Assembly: GCA_037478835.1 (NCBI GenBank)
Contig: JBBFLV010000004.1
Location: 1 to 64,000, forward strand
Direction: 5' to 3'
DNA from: 630D-37 sp037478835
Lineage (GTDB): Bacteria > Chloroflexota > Anaerolineae > Anaerolineales > Villigracilaceae
DNA length: 64,000 nt
Part shown: piece after piece, positions 32,716-41,745 of the stretch
Layout of the letters: each line of letters begins with the position of its first letter
Numbering within the stretch: position 1 is the first letter of the stretch
Notes under the pieces: generated by a model
Seen by the model: only the letters and a program-made list of their open reading frames with translations
What the model was told of the DNA's origin: nothing
Database searches by the model: none
Program-made: the position numbers and the translations under genes

Positions 32716-33417
32716 ATGGAACGGGAAGTGCTCGAAATCATTAAGAGAGAGTTGCCGAATTTGATTACCCAAGATCCGCAATTCCGCGATTGGGTGTGGC
32801 ATATCGTTCACGATTATGCCCCGAGCCGTGCTGAAACTGAAAATCGCTTTGAGCAGATGTTGGCGGAGTTGCGGCAAATGCGTGAGGAATTCCAAGCTGA
32901 AATGCGGTCTATGCGTGAAGAAGAACAACGTCGCTGGGAAGAGAATCAGCGCCGTTGGGAAGAGAATCAGCAACAGATTCGCAACATTCTGGCCGAAATC
33001 AGACGGTTGGATCGGCACATTGAGCAAACGATTGGCGCTCTGGGAGCTCGCTGGGGAGTATCTTCAGAAGCTTCGTTTCGCGAGGCTTTGCGTGCTATCC
33101 TGGAAGACTCCTTTGGTGTCAAAGTGGAACGAGTAGAATATAAAGATGAGAGTGGTGAAGTTTTTGGCCAGCCGGACATGGTGGAACTGGATATCATCAT
33201 CCGAGATGGTGAGGTTCTGGCTTGTGAGTTGAAATCCTCGGCCAGCCGCGCCGATGTTTACCTCTTCCATCGCAAGTTACGCTCCTATGAACGGCGCTTT
33301 GGACGCAAAGTGAATCGTGCTTTGCTCATCTCACCCATGGTGCATGAGAAAGATCGTGAACTTGCGCGTTCTTTGGGAATTGAAGTCTATACGTATGCCG
33401 AAGATGCAAATCTATAA
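32716..33417 (+). CDS. DUF3782-type protein, coiled coil plus PD-(D/E)XK nuclease-like domain
   Basis: 233 residues. Residues about 35-105 form a charged coiled coil with a duplicated RRWEENQ unit. The C-terminal half has a nuclease-like core: FREALRAILEDSFG, DMVELDIIIRDGEVLACELKSSAS (D then E-x-K) and YERRFGRKVNRALLISP. Such proteins are common in Chloroflexota and cyanobacteria, often in many copies, with no known function. SD ATAGGAG precedes ATG 32716, and a TAGAAT box at 32691-32696 may be the -10. It converges on tRNA-Leu across a shared terminator. Confidence 0.85.
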   Translation: MEREVLEIIKRELPNLITQDPQFRDWVWHIVHDYAPSRAETENRFEQMLAELRQMREEFQAEMRSMREEEQRRWEENQRRWEENQQQIRNILAEIRRLDRHIEQTIGALGARWGVSSEASFREALRAILEDSFGVKVERVEYKDESGEVFGQPDMVELDIIIRDGEVLACELKSSASRADVYLFHRKLRSYERRFGRKVNRALLISPMVHEKDRELARSLGIEVYTYAEDANL

Positions 33418-33466
33418 CGATTCTTCCGCTGCGCTTTAAATGCCGTAAATTAAACTGCACCAAATA

Positions 33467-33496
33467 AAAAGACTCCTCGCTGCAGAGGAGTCTTTT
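33467..33496. terminator. Bidirectional terminator between the DUF3782-type gene and tRNA-Leu
   Basis: Perfect 12-bp stem AAAAGACTCCTC / GAGGAGTCTTTT with loop GCTGCA, giving a T run on both strands. It can end transcription of both converging units. Confidence 0.9.
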
Positions 33497-33505
33497 ATTC
33501 TTTAG

Positions 33506-33587
33506 TGCGCTGGGTGGGAGTTGAACCCACACGCCTCGCGGCACATGGCCCTCAACCATGCCTGTCTGCCAATTCCAGCACCAGCGC
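33506..33587 (-). tRNA. tRNA-Leu(GAG)
   Basis: On the minus strand: acceptor GCGCTGG/CCAGCGC, a D arm with CTGGAATTGGCAGA, an anticodon stem CATGG/CCATG around TTGAGGG (anticodon GAG, codon CTC), a long class II variable arm TGCC-GCGA-GGC, and T arm GTGGGTTCAACTCCCAC. Discriminator A; the following bases are CT, so CCA is not encoded. It is 82 bases. Confidence 0.95.
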
Positions 33588-33714
33588 AAGCACCCGTATT
33601 ATAATCGCCTTCGGATACTTGTCAAGCAAATGCGCCATCAGATTCGCAAGGCGCCGGCTCGATAGGGTCCGATCGTCATCTCTCACTCATGATACCTTTC
33701 TCAGGAGGAAAAGG

Positions 33715-34740
33715 ATGCGTATCGCAGTAGATGCCATGGGAAGCGACCAATTTCCCCTCCCCGATGTACAGGGAGCGGTGATGGCGGCGCGAGAGTACGG
33801 CGTAGAGATTCTCCTCGTCGGGGACGAGGCGCGCGTCCGCCCGGTGCTGGAGGCACAAAACGCCGCCGGCTTGCCGATCCGCCTGATCCACGCGCCGGAA
33901 ATGCTGACGATGGAAGATAAAGGCATGGCGCTGGTCCTCAAAGCCCGTCGTCCGCAGGCGCAAAACTCGATGGCCGTGGCCATTGATTTGGTCAAAAACG
34001 GCGAGGCGGATGCGTTCGTCACGGCCGGGAACACCGGCGCGGCCATGACCACAGCCTATTTTCGCCTGGGTACCTTGGCCGGCGTGGATAAACCGGCCCT
34101 GGCCCCGGTCTTCCCTACGGCTACCGGTTCCTGTGTGGTGTTAGATGTGGGCGCAAACCCGGATTGCAAGCCGGAGAACTTGCTGCAATTTGCCATCATG
34201 GGTGCCACTTATGCTGAAGTGGTGCGCGGGGTCAAGAACCCATTGGTCGGCCTGATTTCCAACGGCGAGGAGGAGGGCAAAGGGAATGAGCTGGTGCGGG
34301 CGGCCACTCCTTTGCTCAAGGCTTCAGGGCTGAATTTTTACGGCAATGTGGAGGGCAAAGAAGTGATCGGCGGCAAGGTGGATGTTGCCGTCACCGATGG
34401 CTTCACAGGGAATGTGCTCCTGAAAACAGCCGAAGCAGTGGCCAAATTGCTCACCGATAAGATCAAAGAAGCGATCAAGCAAGGCGGCCCGACCGCGCTC
34501 CTAGGAGGGATGTTGGTGCGGCCGGCACTGGGAAAGGTGAAGCAGCTGCTCGATCCGAGCGAATATGGCGCAGCGCCCCTTTTGGGCGTGAACGGTTTGG
34601 TGTTTATCGGGCATGGTCGTTCCGATGCCATCGCCATCAAGAATGCTATTCGTGTGGCCAAAGAAGCCGCCGAGTCCGGTGTATTGGAAGCACTGCGCAC
34701 GGCGATCGAGGCCAATCTTGCCGCCAGGTCAGCGAGGTAA
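33715..34740 (+). CDS. plsX: Phosphate acyltransferase PlsX
   Basis: 341 residues; makes acyl-phosphate from acyl-ACP for phosphatidic acid synthesis. Motifs: RIAVDAMGSDQFP, MALVLKARRPQAQNSMAVAIDLVKNGEADAFVTAGNTGA, CVVLDVGANPDCKPENL, LISNGEEEGKGNEL, VTDGFTGNVLLKTAEA and YGAAPLLGVNGLVFIGHGRSD. ATG 33715 has AGGAGGAAA upstream and is preferred to the in-frame start at 33505, which lies in the tRNA. No rpmF or fab genes adjoin it, unlike in many bacteria. Confidence 0.96.
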   Translation: MRIAVDAMGSDQFPLPDVQGAVMAAREYGVEILLVGDEARVRPVLEAQNAAGLPIRLIHAPEMLTMEDKGMALVLKARRPQAQNSMAVAIDLVKNGEADAFVTAGNTGAAMTTAYFRLGTLAGVDKPALAPVFPTATGSCVVLDVGANPDCKPENLLQFAIMGATYAEVVRGVKNPLVGLISNGEEEGKGNELVRAATPLLKASGLNFYGNVEGKEVIGGKVDVAVTDGFTGNVLLKTAEAVAKLLTDKIKEAIKQGGPTALLGGMLVRPALGKVKQLLDPSEYGAAPLLGVNGLVFIGHGRSDAIAIKNAIRVAKEAAESGVLEALRTAIEANLAARSAR

Positions 34741-34742
34741 TC

Positions 34743-35432
34743 ATGCGTATTGTGCGGAATGAGAAATTGATCCAGCGAAACCGACGCATTGGCCTGATCA
34801 CCTCTTTGCTTTCGCTGGTGGTACTGGGGATTGGTACGTTCATTACTCTGCGGATGAAAGAGCAGTTTACCTGGGCGTTGGTAGCGTTAATCATCGGTTT
34901 TCTCCTGACCCAGGTGAGCATCTATTACGGCAATCGGTGGGGACGCTCGCCGCGCCCCGATCAAATCCTGGATGGAGTGCTCAAAGGGTTGCCGGGGCAA
35001 TATACGCTTTATCACTATGCGACTCCGGTCTCGCACCTGCTGATCGGGCCGGCCGGCGTGTGGGTGCTCTTGCCGTACTCCCAGAAGGGGACGATTACGT
35101 ATCGGAAGAGACGTTGGAGTCTGCGCGGCGGTGGGTTTTGGCAGGCGTATATGCGCATTTTTGGGCAGGAGGGACTGGGACGCCCCGATGCAGAAGCCGA
35201 AGCTGAACTGCGCTACTTGCAAAAGACCTTGCAGCGTCATTTGGGAAGCGAACTGCCTCCGTTGCGTGCCATGTTGATCTTCACCCACCCCGAAAGCGAA
35301 TTGCACATCGAGGAGGAACCTCCTTTCCCAGCCCTGCCGGCGAAGAAGGTGAAAGATTTTCTGCGTAAAGCGGCCAAAGAAGCCCCGTTGAGCGAATCCT
35401 GGCTGCGCAAACTACAAGAGACTCTGGGCTGA
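34743..35432 (+). CDS. Membrane protein with NERD-like domain
   Basis: 229 residues. Two transmembrane helices at about 17-37 and 43-61, then a cytosolic domain with YTLYHYATPVSHLLIGPAGVWVLLPYSQKGTITY. This recalls the nuclease-related domain (NERD) opening without an obvious complete catalytic set. A C-terminal Glu/Lys-rich region carries EEEPPFPALPAKKVKDFLRKAAKE. It starts two bases after the plsX stop, and DinG follows after 12 bases, so it may act in the same transcript. Function unknown. Confidence 0.75.
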   Translation: MRIVRNEKLIQRNRRIGLITSLLSLVVLGIGTFITLRMKEQFTWALVALIIGFLLTQVSIYYGNRWGRSPRPDQILDGVLKGLPGQYTLYHYATPVSHLLIGPAGVWVLLPYSQKGTITYRKRRWSLRGGGFWQAYMRIFGQEGLGRPDAEAEAELRYLQKTLQRHLGSELPPLRAMLIFTHPESELHIEEEPPFPALPAKKVKDFLRKAAKEAPLSESWLRKLQETLG

Positions 35433-35444
35433 TACGGCGAATTC

Positions 35445-38252
35445 ATGGAAGAAACCTTTGTCGCTTTAGATATTGAGACCACCGGAACCGATCCGCAACG
35501 GGATGCGGTGATCGAGATCGGTGCCGTGCGCTTCACGCCTCGGCGGGTGGAAGAGACCTGGAATACGCTCGTCAATCCTGGTCGCCCGATTCCGGAGTAC
35601 ATTTCCAATTTGACCGGGATCACCAACGAGATGGTGCGCTCGGCGCCGCGTCTGGAACGGGTGCTCGATGAATTGGCCGAATTCGTCGGTGAAGCGATCG
35701 TTGTCGGACACAATATCCGCTTTGACCTGAGCTTTTTTAACCGATATAACCTCTTCCCCTACAATCCGGTGGTAGATACGTATGAGTTGGCCGCGGTTTT
35801 GCTCCCTTCGGCCAGTCGCTATAGCCTGGGCGCGCTGATGCAATTGCTGGGGATTCCGTTGCCTCCTGGCGAGGAGTATCATCGGGCTCTCACCGATGCA
35901 CGGGCAACACAGGCGCTCTTTCTGCGTCTCTACGAACGGGCACAGATGCTACCCCTGGATACGGTGGCCGAGATCGTGCGTCTGAGCCAGGATATTGAGT
36001 GGGATGCGGCCTGGGTGTTTGAGGAGGTCCTGCGTCGGCGGATTCGCCGAGAAATGCCGGCCAAACGTGCCTATGGGCCCTATCCGCCGAGCTGGTTTGA
36101 AACGGCGGCCAAAGACATCTCGCCTTTGCCCCCGTTGAAGGAAGTGCATCCGCTGGACGCGGAGAGCGTGGCCTCTTACCTGCAACATGGTGGCCCCTTC
36201 TCGCGCTACTTTGCTGCTTTCGAGCACCGACCGGAACAAGTGGAAATGGCGCGGGCGGTGGCTCAGGCGCTTTCGCAAGGACGTCACCTGATGGTCGAGG
36301 CCGGTACCGGGGTGGGCAAATCGTTCGCCTATCTGCTCCCGGCCAGCTTGTTTGCCTTGCAGAACAAAGCACGAGTGCTCATTTCCACCAACACCATCAA
36401 TCTCCAGGAGCAGTTGATCCAGAAGGATATTCCCGATCTTCGGGCGGCGCTCGGATTGGATGAACTCCGGGTGGCGGTGCTAAAGGGACGCGCCAATTAT
36501 CTTTGTCCACGACGGTTCGATTCTCTGCGTCAGCAGGGTCCCAAGGACGTCCACGAGATGCGTTTAATGGCAAAGGTGCTGATCTGGTTGCTGGATTCGC
36601 CCTCCGGGGATCGGAGCGAGATCAACCTCCATACCAACGGAGAACGCGAGGCCTGGTCGCGGATTTCGGCGGAGGACGATCGTTGCACCGGCGAGACCTG
36701 TTTGACGCGTTACGGGGGTGGATGCCCGTTCTATCGTGCCAGACAGGCCGCGTTGGCCGCACATTTGCTTGTCGTCAATCATGCTCTTCTGCTTTCCGAT
36801 GTTGCCACCGGTCATCGCGTCTTGCCGGAATATGACTATTTGATCGTGGACGAGGCTCACCATTTAGAAGCGGCGACCACCGGTGCGCTGACTTTTCGGC
36901 TTGGGCGCTCGGAACTGCAGCGTCTGCTGCGCGAACTGGGCGGACCAAATGCCGCTTTGCTCGGACGCCTATTGACGGCCGCGAAGTCCATGATGCGGCC
37001 CTCAGATTTTGCCCTCTTGGGTCAACAGGTACATCATGCCGCCGATCTCATCTTCCGTGCGGAGGAATATTTACAGCGTTTTTTCCAAACCCTGGAGCAG
37101 TTTTCTCGTCAGCAACGAACCGGCTCTACGGATAACGGTTATGCCTGGCAGTTGCGCATTACCGCTTCCACCCGTACGCTGCCGATGTGGGATCAGGTGG
37201 AACTGACCTGGGATGCGGCCGGTGAGGCTTTGCGCCTGTTGATCCAGCACGTTTCTACGCTGCAACGAGAATTGGTAGAAACTTTGGGCGATGGGATTGA
37301 ATCCCTAGAGGATGTATTGGGCGAGCTGGGCAACCTGCTCCGTCGTTTGAATGATGCCGAGGCCTCTATTACGTCCCTGGTGAGTAAACCGGATTCCAAG
37401 TTCGTTTATTGGCTGGAGGTCAGGCCAAACGGTGACTATCTTTTCTTGAACATCGCTCCGTTGCGCGTAGGTCCCTTGCTGGAAGAGTATCTCTGGCATG
37501 AGAAATCGAGCATTGTCTTGACCTCGGCAACGCTCACGGCAAACGGGCGGTTCGATTACCTGCGTAGCACATTGAACGCCGATGAGGCCGATGAGCTTCT
37601 GTTGGGATCGCCGTTTGATTATGAGAACTCGGCGCTGATCTATATCCCCAACGATATTGCCGAACCGCATACGCCCTCTTATCAATCGCAGGTCGAAAAG
37701 GCGATCGTTCAATCCTGTCTGGCCAGCGGCGGGCGCACCTTGGTGCTTTTTACCTCGTATGCCCAGTTGCGTCGAACGGCACAGGCGATCGCGCCTGTGT
37801 TGGCGCGACATGATATTTTGACCTATGAACAGGGCGAAGGCGCTTCCCCCAGCACGCTCCTGGAATCGTTCAAGAGCAGCGAACGTGCCGTGCTTTTGGG
37901 CACGCGTTCCTTCTGGGAAGGCGTGGATGTGCCCGGACAGGCGCTTTCGGTGGTGATGATTGCCAAGCTGCCGTTCGATGTCCCCAACGATCCGCTGATC
38001 GAGGCGCGCGCTGAGACGTATGAGAACCCATTCGAGGAGTACCATCTTCCGGAAGCGATTCTCAAGTTTCGTCAGGGCTTTGGCCGCCTGATCCGCACGG
38101 CCTCGGATCGTGGCGTGGTGGTGATCCTGGATCGGCGCATTTTGAGCAAGAGGTACGGACGGTTGTTTTTGGAATCTCTGCCGCCCTGTACGGTGCGTCA
38201 GGGACCGCTTGCCGCCCTTCCCAATTGGGTCAAGCGCTGGCTCGATCTATGA
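35445..38252 (+). CDS. dinG: DinG-type helicase fused to a DnaQ-like 3'-5' exonuclease
   Basis: 935 residues. Residues 1-165 are an ExoIII/DnaQ domain (FVALDIETTGTDP, VGHNIRFDLSFF, YHRALTDARAT). An XPD-like superfamily 2 helicase follows: Walker A with K292 (EAGTGVGKSFAYLLP), four cysteines for an Fe-S cluster between motifs Ia and II (ANYLCPRRFD, DDRCTGETCLTRYGGGCPFYRA), DEAH box D469-E-A-H472 (VDEAHHLE), and motif VI region FRQGFGRLIRTASDRGVVVILDRR. It unwinds DNA or DNA-RNA hybrids during repair. The fusion is the Gram-positive DinG form. The start is supported by the DIETTG spacing. Confidence 0.94.
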   Translation: MEETFVALDIETTGTDPQRDAVIEIGAVRFTPRRVEETWNTLVNPGRPIPEYISNLTGITNEMVRSAPRLERVLDELAEFVGEAIVVGHNIRFDLSFFNRYNLFPYNPVVDTYELAAVLLPSASRYSLGALMQLLGIPLPPGEEYHRALTDARATQALFLRLYERAQMLPLDTVAEIVRLSQDIEWDAAWVFEEVLRRRIRREMPAKRAYGPYPPSWFETAAKDISPLPPLKEVHPLDAESVASYLQHGGPFSRYFAAFEHRPEQVEMARAVAQALSQGRHLMVEAGTGVGKSFAYLLPASLFALQNKARVLISTNTINLQEQLIQKDIPDLRAALGLDELRVAVLKGRANYLCPRRFDSLRQQGPKDVHEMRLMAKVLIWLLDSPSGDRSEINLHTNGEREAWSRISAEDDRCTGETCLTRYGGGCPFYRARQAALAAHLLVVNHALLLSDVATGHRVLPEYDYLIVDEAHHLEAATTGALTFRLGRSELQRLLRELGGPNAALLGRLLTAAKSMMRPSDFALLGQQVHHAADLIFRAEEYLQRFFQTLEQFSRQQRTGSTDNGYAWQLRITASTRTLPMWDQVELTWDAAGEALRLLIQHVSTLQRELVETLGDGIESLEDVLGELGNLLRRLNDAEASITSLVSKPDSKFVYWLEVRPNGDYLFLNIAPLRVGPLLEEYLWHEKSSIVLTSATLTANGRFDYLRSTLNADEADELLLGSPFDYENSALIYIPNDIAEPHTPSYQSQVEKAIVQSCLASGGRTLVLFTSYAQLRRTAQAIAPVLARHDILTYEQGEGASPSTLLESFKSSERAVLLGTRSFWEGVDVPGQALSVVMIAKLPFDVPNDPLIEARAETYENPFEEYHLPEAILKFRQGFGRLIRTASDRGVVVILDRRILSKRYGRLFLESLPPCTVRQGPLAALPNWVKRWLDL

Positions 38253-38262
38253 GGAGGCAGAG

Positions 38263-38991
38263 ATGAAGCATAAACTTTTGCGCCTTTCCGCCCTTTGGCT
38301 TGTGCTTTTGTGGCTGCTGGCCTGCAATCTCCCACGCCCGCCGCTTGCCACTCCCGCGGCAGGCTCGCCGACAAGGCCGGTGCTTTTTACACCTTCTCTC
38401 CCTCCTCGCACATCCACTTCTACCTTGATGCCCCCTTCCCCATCCGTGACGCCGACTTTGGCGGAGGCAACACCTTCCCTGTTCCTGGCCGATGCCACGC
38501 GCTGCCGTCAGGGACCGGGGGAGGCTTTTGCCATTCTGACCGTGGTGCCGGCCGGAGCGCAGCTGCCGCTCCTCGGTCGCTGGGAAGGACAGAATTACTG
38601 GCTAGTGCGCCTGGAGGATGGGACGACCTGTTGGATGTGGGGTGGGGCGGCTACGCCCCAAGGGAGTCTTTCGTCACTCACCGCGGTGACTCCGCCCCCA
38701 AGTCCGACCCTGATTGCGCCGGGCACGGTGCAAAACCTGCGTTATGTCTATTCGTGCGAATACGTTTCGGGCGGCACTCAGGTCACCGTTTCTCTCACCT
38801 GGAATGAGACCCCCGGCGCGCAGGGCTATCGTGTCTATCGCAATGGCCTGCGAATTGCTGAAATTACAACCCCTTTTTTCAGTGAAGTGACCTCGGTCGC
38901 TTCGTTGAGCGAAATCCTGACCTATAGTGTGGAGGCTTTTAATGCCGGCGGTGCCTCATCTCCCAAAAGCATCTCCTTCTCCTGCCAATGA
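38263..38991 (+). CDS. Lipoprotein with SH3-like and fibronectin III-like domains
   Basis: 242 residues. Signal peptide with lipobox LLAC (Cys near 21), a Pro/Thr/Ser linker to about residue 70, a bacterial SH3-like segment (LFLADATRCRQGPGEAFAILTVVPAGAQLPLLGRW... TCWMWGG), a second Pro-rich spacer, and an FN3-like domain (VTVSLTWNETPGAQGYRVYRNG... LTYSVEAFNAGGAS). It probably binds the cell surface or wall. ATG 38263 has GAGGAGG upstream. It follows dinG by 10 bases; the next gene starts at its stop. Confidence 0.82.
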   Translation: MKHKLLRLSALWLVLLWLLACNLPRPPLATPAAGSPTRPVLFTPSLPPRTSTSTLMPPSPSVTPTLAEATPSLFLADATRCRQGPGEAFAILTVVPAGAQLPLLGRWEGQNYWLVRLEDGTTCWMWGGAATPQGSLSSLTAVTPPPSPTLIAPGTVQNLRYVYSCEYVSGGTQVTVSLTWNETPGAQGYRVYRNGLRIAEITTPFFSEVTSVASLSEILTYSVEAFNAGGASSPKSISFSCQ

Positions 38992-38992
38992 G

Positions 38993-40462
38993 ATGCCGCG
39001 CTCGCATCTTCTCATTCTCTTGCTGATCTCTCTGCTGGGAGTAAGCCTTTTCCTGGGCGCGGCCGCGCTGCGATTTCGCCTGGGGTTCCCGCTGGATGAT
39101 TCCTGGATCCATCAGACCTATGCGCGCAATCTGGCGCTCCGTGGCGAATGGAGCTTCCTGCCCGGTCAGCCTTCTGCCGGTTCGACCTCTCCGCTTTGGA
39201 CCTTTTTGCTTTCCATCGGTTACCGCCTGCACCTCAACCCTTATTTTTGGACCTGGTTGTTAGGGGTGCTCACCCTTTGGGCGATGGGGGTGCTCCTGGA
39301 AAGTGCGACGCGCCGCCTGCTTTCGTTTTACCGTCCCTCTTTCCCCTGGGTGGGGATCCTTGCAGTGCTGGAATGGCGCATGGTGTGGATGGCGGCTTCG
39401 GGGATGGAAACCCTGCTCCATGCGTTGCTGCTGACCTTGGCGGCGATCTTCCTCCTGAGCGCCACGCCACGCTATCTGACCTTGGGCGTGATCGCCGGTT
39501 TAACGATCTGGACGCGGCCGGACGGGCTGTTGATCGTTCCCTTCCTGGCACTGGATGCCTTGTTGCGCCCTGCACCTTCGCTGAGGGAGCGTTTGCGCCA
39601 TCTATTGAATTTGAGCTTAGGCTTCGCAGTGCTTTTTGGGTTGTATCTCCTTTTTCACCTATTGCTAGAAGGGCAACCTTGGCCGAATACGTTCTATGCC
39701 AAGCAGGCAGAATACCTTTCCTGGCAACAGCGACCGTTTTTTGCTCGCTTGGGGGCCTATCTGTGGGAATGGATCTACGGTTCTACCCTTTTGCTCTTAC
39801 CGGGAGTGCTCGTTTTCTTTATTCGCCTGATCCGGGCGCGTAATGAGCCTTACACCCGTTCGATGTGGCTCTTGCTGTTGTGGTGGATCGCTTTTTTCAC
39901 CGTTTATCTCTTGCGCTTGCCCCCTTATCACCATGCGCGCTATATCATGCCGCTTTTGCCGCTCTTCCTCCTTTGGGGGATGGCAGGGATGTTGATCGCA
40001 ACCCGCCGGGCAACTCTCCCCTGGTATCGCATTTTCTTCCCGGCCTGGCGCCTGAGCTTAGGCCTCGTGCTCGTGGTCTATTTCTTTTTCGGTGCGTTGG
40101 CCTATGCGGAAGAAGTGGGGTATATTGAGCATCAGATGGTCGAAACGGCACGCTGGGTGCAAGCCAACCTGCCTCCTCAGGCGGTGATCGCCGCACATGA
40201 TATTGGGGCCTTGGGGTATTTTGATACCCATCCATTGGTTGATCTGGCAGGTCTGATCACGCCGGAGGTGATCCCGATCCTGAACGATGAGCAGGCCTTG
40301 GCCGACTATCTGAATGCTCAGGGGGTCGAATATCTGATTCTCATCCAGGGCCTCTATCCCCAGTTGGAAGCCGGGCGCGAGATCATATATCGTGGCCCAC
40401 AAGACGGATTGACCCTAGTCCAAAATGTGCCGATAGTGGTGTATCGTTGGGAGGGAAGATAG
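38993..40462 (+). CDS. Polytopic membrane protein, GT-C/ArnT-like glycosyltransferase candidate
   Basis: 489 residues, about ten transmembrane helices. Just after the first helix is GFPLDDSWIHQTYARNLALRGEW, the acidic D-D loop of GT-C transferases that use polyprenyl-phosphate sugars, followed by PSAGSTSPLWTFLLS, TRPDGLLIVP and PNTFYAKQAEY. The soluble C-terminal part contains ARWVQANLPPQAVIAAHDIGALGYF and DLAGLITPEV, recurrent in this uncharacterised family. Sugar and acceptor are unknown. ATG 38993 follows the preceding stop directly; an in-frame ATG at 38942 has GGAGG upstream and would overlap the lipoprotein gene by 50 bases. Confidence 0.75.
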   Translation: MPRSHLLILLLISLLGVSLFLGAAALRFRLGFPLDDSWIHQTYARNLALRGEWSFLPGQPSAGSTSPLWTFLLSIGYRLHLNPYFWTWLLGVLTLWAMGVLLESATRRLLSFYRPSFPWVGILAVLEWRMVWMAASGMETLLHALLLTLAAIFLLSATPRYLTLGVIAGLTIWTRPDGLLIVPFLALDALLRPAPSLRERLRHLLNLSLGFAVLFGLYLLFHLLLEGQPWPNTFYAKQAEYLSWQQRPFFARLGAYLWEWIYGSTLLLLPGVLVFFIRLIRARNEPYTRSMWLLLLWWIAFFTVYLLRLPPYHHARYIMPLLPLFLLWGMAGMLIATRRATLPWYRIFFPAWRLSLGLVLVVYFFFGALAYAEEVGYIEHQMVETARWVQANLPPQAVIAAHDIGALGYFDTHPLVDLAGLITPEVIPILNDEQALADYLNAQGVEYLILIQGLYPQLEAGREIIYRGPQDGLTLVQNVPIVVYRWEGR

Positions 40463-40572
40463 GGAGAGCGTGGTGGCCGTGCGTGTCGTGTCAATTCAAA
40501 TGATGATGTTACCGGAGACAGAACATCCCCAAGTGGCCAATCTGTGAGGGGGCATATGGTAAAATCGACCCC

Positions 40573-40782
40573 ATGACGGCGAAATTGGTGTTACGCAATC
40601 GAGAATACGAGGTCAAATCCGGGCAGACGTTGCGCTCGGCGTTGAAAGAAGCGGGCATTTTACCGGAGAGCGTGATCGCTACCCGCCAGGGCGAAGTGAT
40701 CACCGAAGATGAGATCGTGCGCGAAGGCGATGTGATCAAGTTGATCGCGGTAATCTCCGGCGGTGTCGAGGAGATGCCATGA
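40573..40782 (+). CDS. ttuB: Ubiquitin-like sulfur carrier for tRNA 2-thiolation
   Basis: 69 residues with a ThiS/MoaD beta-grasp pattern: KLVLRNREYEVKSGQTLRSALKEAG, then DVIKLIAVISGG. Gly-Gly is at residues 63-64 but five residues (Val-Glu-Glu-Met-Pro) follow, whereas TtuB of Thermus ends in Gly-Gly. It overlaps ttuA by four bases (ATGA), which identifies the partner. In the known pathway the carrier's C-terminal Gly is adenylated and thiocarboxylated and donates sulfur to TtuA. Here the tail would need trimming first. TAAAAT at 40559-40564 lies very close upstream, so the mRNA leader is nearly absent. Confidence 0.85.
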   Translation: MTAKLVLRNREYEVKSGQTLRSALKEAGILPESVIATRQGEVITEDEIVREGDVIKLIAVISGGVEEMP

Positions 40783-41720
40783 AGTGTAAAAAGTGCGGAG
40801 AGAAGGCGGCGATCCACATGCCGCAACATCGCCTGGCGCTGTGCAAGGAGCATTTCCTTGACTGGGTGCCGGAGCAGACCGAGCGCTTCATTCGTAAATA
40901 TCGCATGTTTACCCGTCAGGAGAAGGTGCTGGTCGCCGTCTCCGGCGGCAAGGATTCCCTTTCGCTGTGGGATATTCTCTGGCGATTGGGCTACCAAGCG
41001 GATGGACTGTATATCGCCCTGGGGATTGACGAGGGGATCGGCTACTCTGCCGAATCTCAGCGCCTGACCGAAAAATTCGCCGCCGAGCGTGGGCTCAAGC
41101 TCCACATCGTAGACGTGGAGCGCGAAACCGGCTTCCCGATCCCGGTGCTGGCGCAAAAGAGCCTGCGCGGACAGGGAAAGCCTTGCTCGGTTTGTGGTCT
41201 GGTCAAACGTCACGAGATGAATCGCATCGCTCGTGACCTGGGCTACGATGTGCTGGCCACCGGGCATAACCTCGATGATGAGGCCGCCGTGCTTTTCGGC
41301 AATACCCTCAACTGGGCGGTGGAATATCTACTGCGTCAGGGGCCGGTTTTGCCCGAGGAACCGGGGCTGGCGCGCAAGGTCAAGCCCTTGTGCCGCTTCT
41401 ACGAACGCGAAATGACGGCCTATGCCCTGATGCGCGGCATCGAGTATATTTACGAAGAATGCCCGTTCGCCGTCGGTTCGACCTCGATCTACTACAAAGA
41501 ACTGCTCAATCGCTTGGAAAACGAGCGGCCGGGCGCCAAATTGACGTTTTATCTCTCCTTCCTGGAGGCACGGGAAAAAGGGCTGTTCCGTGAACAGACG
41601 GAAGTGCGGCAGGCGCTACATCCTTGTCCGTCCTGTGGTCAGCCGACCTCGGCACCTGGGTTGTGTGCGTTTTGTCGCATGGTAGAAAAAGTGAGCGAAA
41701 AGGGGGCTCTTGCCTCCTGA
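40779..41720 (+). CDS. ttuA: tRNA-5-methyluridine54 2-sulfurtransferase-like protein
   Basis: 313 residues. N-terminal zinc finger (C3-K-K-C6 ... LALCKEH), PP-loop S55-G-G-K-D-S60, the three cysteines expected for an Fe-S site (CSVCG and, later, EECPFAVGS), and a C-terminal zinc finger CPSCGQ...CAFC. DVLATGHNLDDEAA is the conserved TtcA/TtuA loop. It would thiolate ribothymidine 54 in the T loop, a thermal stabilisation of tRNA, and so hints at a warm habitat. It follows ttuB with a four-base overlap. Confidence 0.92.
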   Translation: MKCKKCGEKAAIHMPQHRLALCKEHFLDWVPEQTERFIRKYRMFTRQEKVLVAVSGGKDSLSLWDILWRLGYQADGLYIALGIDEGIGYSAESQRLTEKFAAERGLKLHIVDVERETGFPIPVLAQKSLRGQGKPCSVCGLVKRHEMNRIARDLGYDVLATGHNLDDEAAVLFGNTLNWAVEYLLRQGPVLPEEPGLARKVKPLCRFYEREMTAYALMRGIEYIYEECPFAVGSTSIYYKELLNRLENERPGAKLTFYLSFLEAREKGLFREQTEVRQALHPCPSCGQPTSAPGLCAFCRMVEKVSEKGALAS

Positions 41721-41745
41721 AATCTCTCATCCTACGGAGGGTTCA

